Both the position numbers and the translations under genes were made by a program. This document shows positions 63,727-64,000 of a stretch of 64,000 bases of DNA, piece by piece. The stretch covers positions 62,001-126,000 of the forward strand of contig JAGKQI010000048.1 of NCBI GenBank assembly GCA_018806915.1. Reading direction: 5' to 3'. Numbering within the stretch: position 1 is the first letter of the stretch; each line of letters opens with the position of its first letter. The notes beneath the pieces were generated by a model. The model did no database searches, had not been told where the DNA came from, and saw only the letters and a list, made by a program, of their open reading frames with translations. This DNA comes from Phytophthora colocasiae. Taxonomy: Eukaryota; Oomycota; Peronosporomycetes; Peronosporales; Peronosporaceae.

Positions 63727-64000
63727 CACGACTCCTTCGTACCATCATACCGAACCATGTACATGTCGTAGCATGGCACGGCTGGGTTCGGAGCGGCGCC
63801 ACACAGATTGCTCGGATTGCCGCAGTTCAGAGTACCCCCTCCCTCGGCGTCTCTCGTGCCCAGAAGAACAAAACCTTTCTCGTCCGCGTAGATGTCGGCG
63901 AAGTCGTGAAGTGGCACCTTGACAGTGCTGCCACTCACGAGTTTATCACTGGCATCCAGTTCCTGGACGATGACGTTGTCGCCGCTGTGGAAGGCAATGC
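63727..64000 (-). CDS. Conserved oomycete protein, upstream part (partial, continues past window)
   Basis: On the minus strand from the right edge: IAFHSGDNVIVQELDASDKL, VSGSTVKVPLHDFADIYADE, then KGFVLLGTRDAEGGG and NPAVPCYDMYMVRYDGTKES. It is interrupted after TKES by the Gypsy element and continues at 57656. The G-F-V-L-L-G-T-R-D and later W-turn repeats suggest a propeller-like extracellular protein. The ATG at 63938 is internal; the true start is outside the window. Confidence 0.6.

Noticed and set aside
1..64000. CRISPR arrays, riboswitches, bacterial operons
   Set aside because: None seen; tandem arrays here have degenerate, long units without spacers, and gene structure is eukaryotic.

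Overview
The window looks like oomycete nuclear DNA, most likely Phytophthora or a close relative. The support is two short secreted RxLR-type effector genes with paired tryptophan/tyrosine C-terminal modules, WRKY19-like Cys/His zinc-finger proteins, an oomycete-style bZIP factor, very short introns, and a repeat load of hAT, piggyBac, pogo, Harbinger, Tc1, Gypsy, Copia and DIRS-type elements. Nothing bacterial (operons, Shine-Dalgarno sites, CRISPR) is present. Species was not determined.

Layout. 1-5 kb: tail of a WRKY19-like gene, then tubulin chaperone E (TBCE) split by a 2.1 kb piggyBac-type element, then a B12D/MLRQ-like small protein. 5-7.3 kb: two paralogous effector genes on the minus strand. 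7.6-8.3 kb: a tRNA-derived SINE and a LINE tail. 8.4-13.7 kb: a bZIP gene split by a hAT transposon, with a pogo-type transposon, itself carrying a tRNA-Lys gene, just upstream of the bZIP start. 15.3-17 kb: second copies of the WRKY19-like and bZIP genes, both broken. 17.2-19.3 kb: an intact 723-residue membrane protein. 19.6-23.8 kb: a piggyBac element. 23.9-40.2 kb: a nest in which a Harbinger-type gene holds a hAT, which holds a large LTR element, which holds a solo LTR and a Gypsy element, whose LTR holds a Tc1 element. 42-49.5 kb: Copia and DIRS-like remains. 50-56 kb: poorly known host genes, a mariner fragment and a secreted effector-like gene. 56.8-64 kb: a host gene split by a chromodomain Gypsy element.

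The main theme is exact gene disruption. For TBCE (TTAA), bZIP (8-bp duplication) and the 57/63 kb gene (5-bp duplication), removing the element and one target copy restores one reading frame, so the insertions are recent relative to host divergence. The same logic orders the nested insertions. Many element ORFs carry single-base frame breaks although their LTRs are nearly identical, so some breaks may be assembly indels rather than real decay.

The least expected features are a tRNA gene inside a pogo transposon, a long antisense ORF overlapping the chromodomain end of a Gypsy polyprotein, and an array of about 85-95 bp repeats carrying the terminal-repeat motif inside a non-autonomous piggyBac element.
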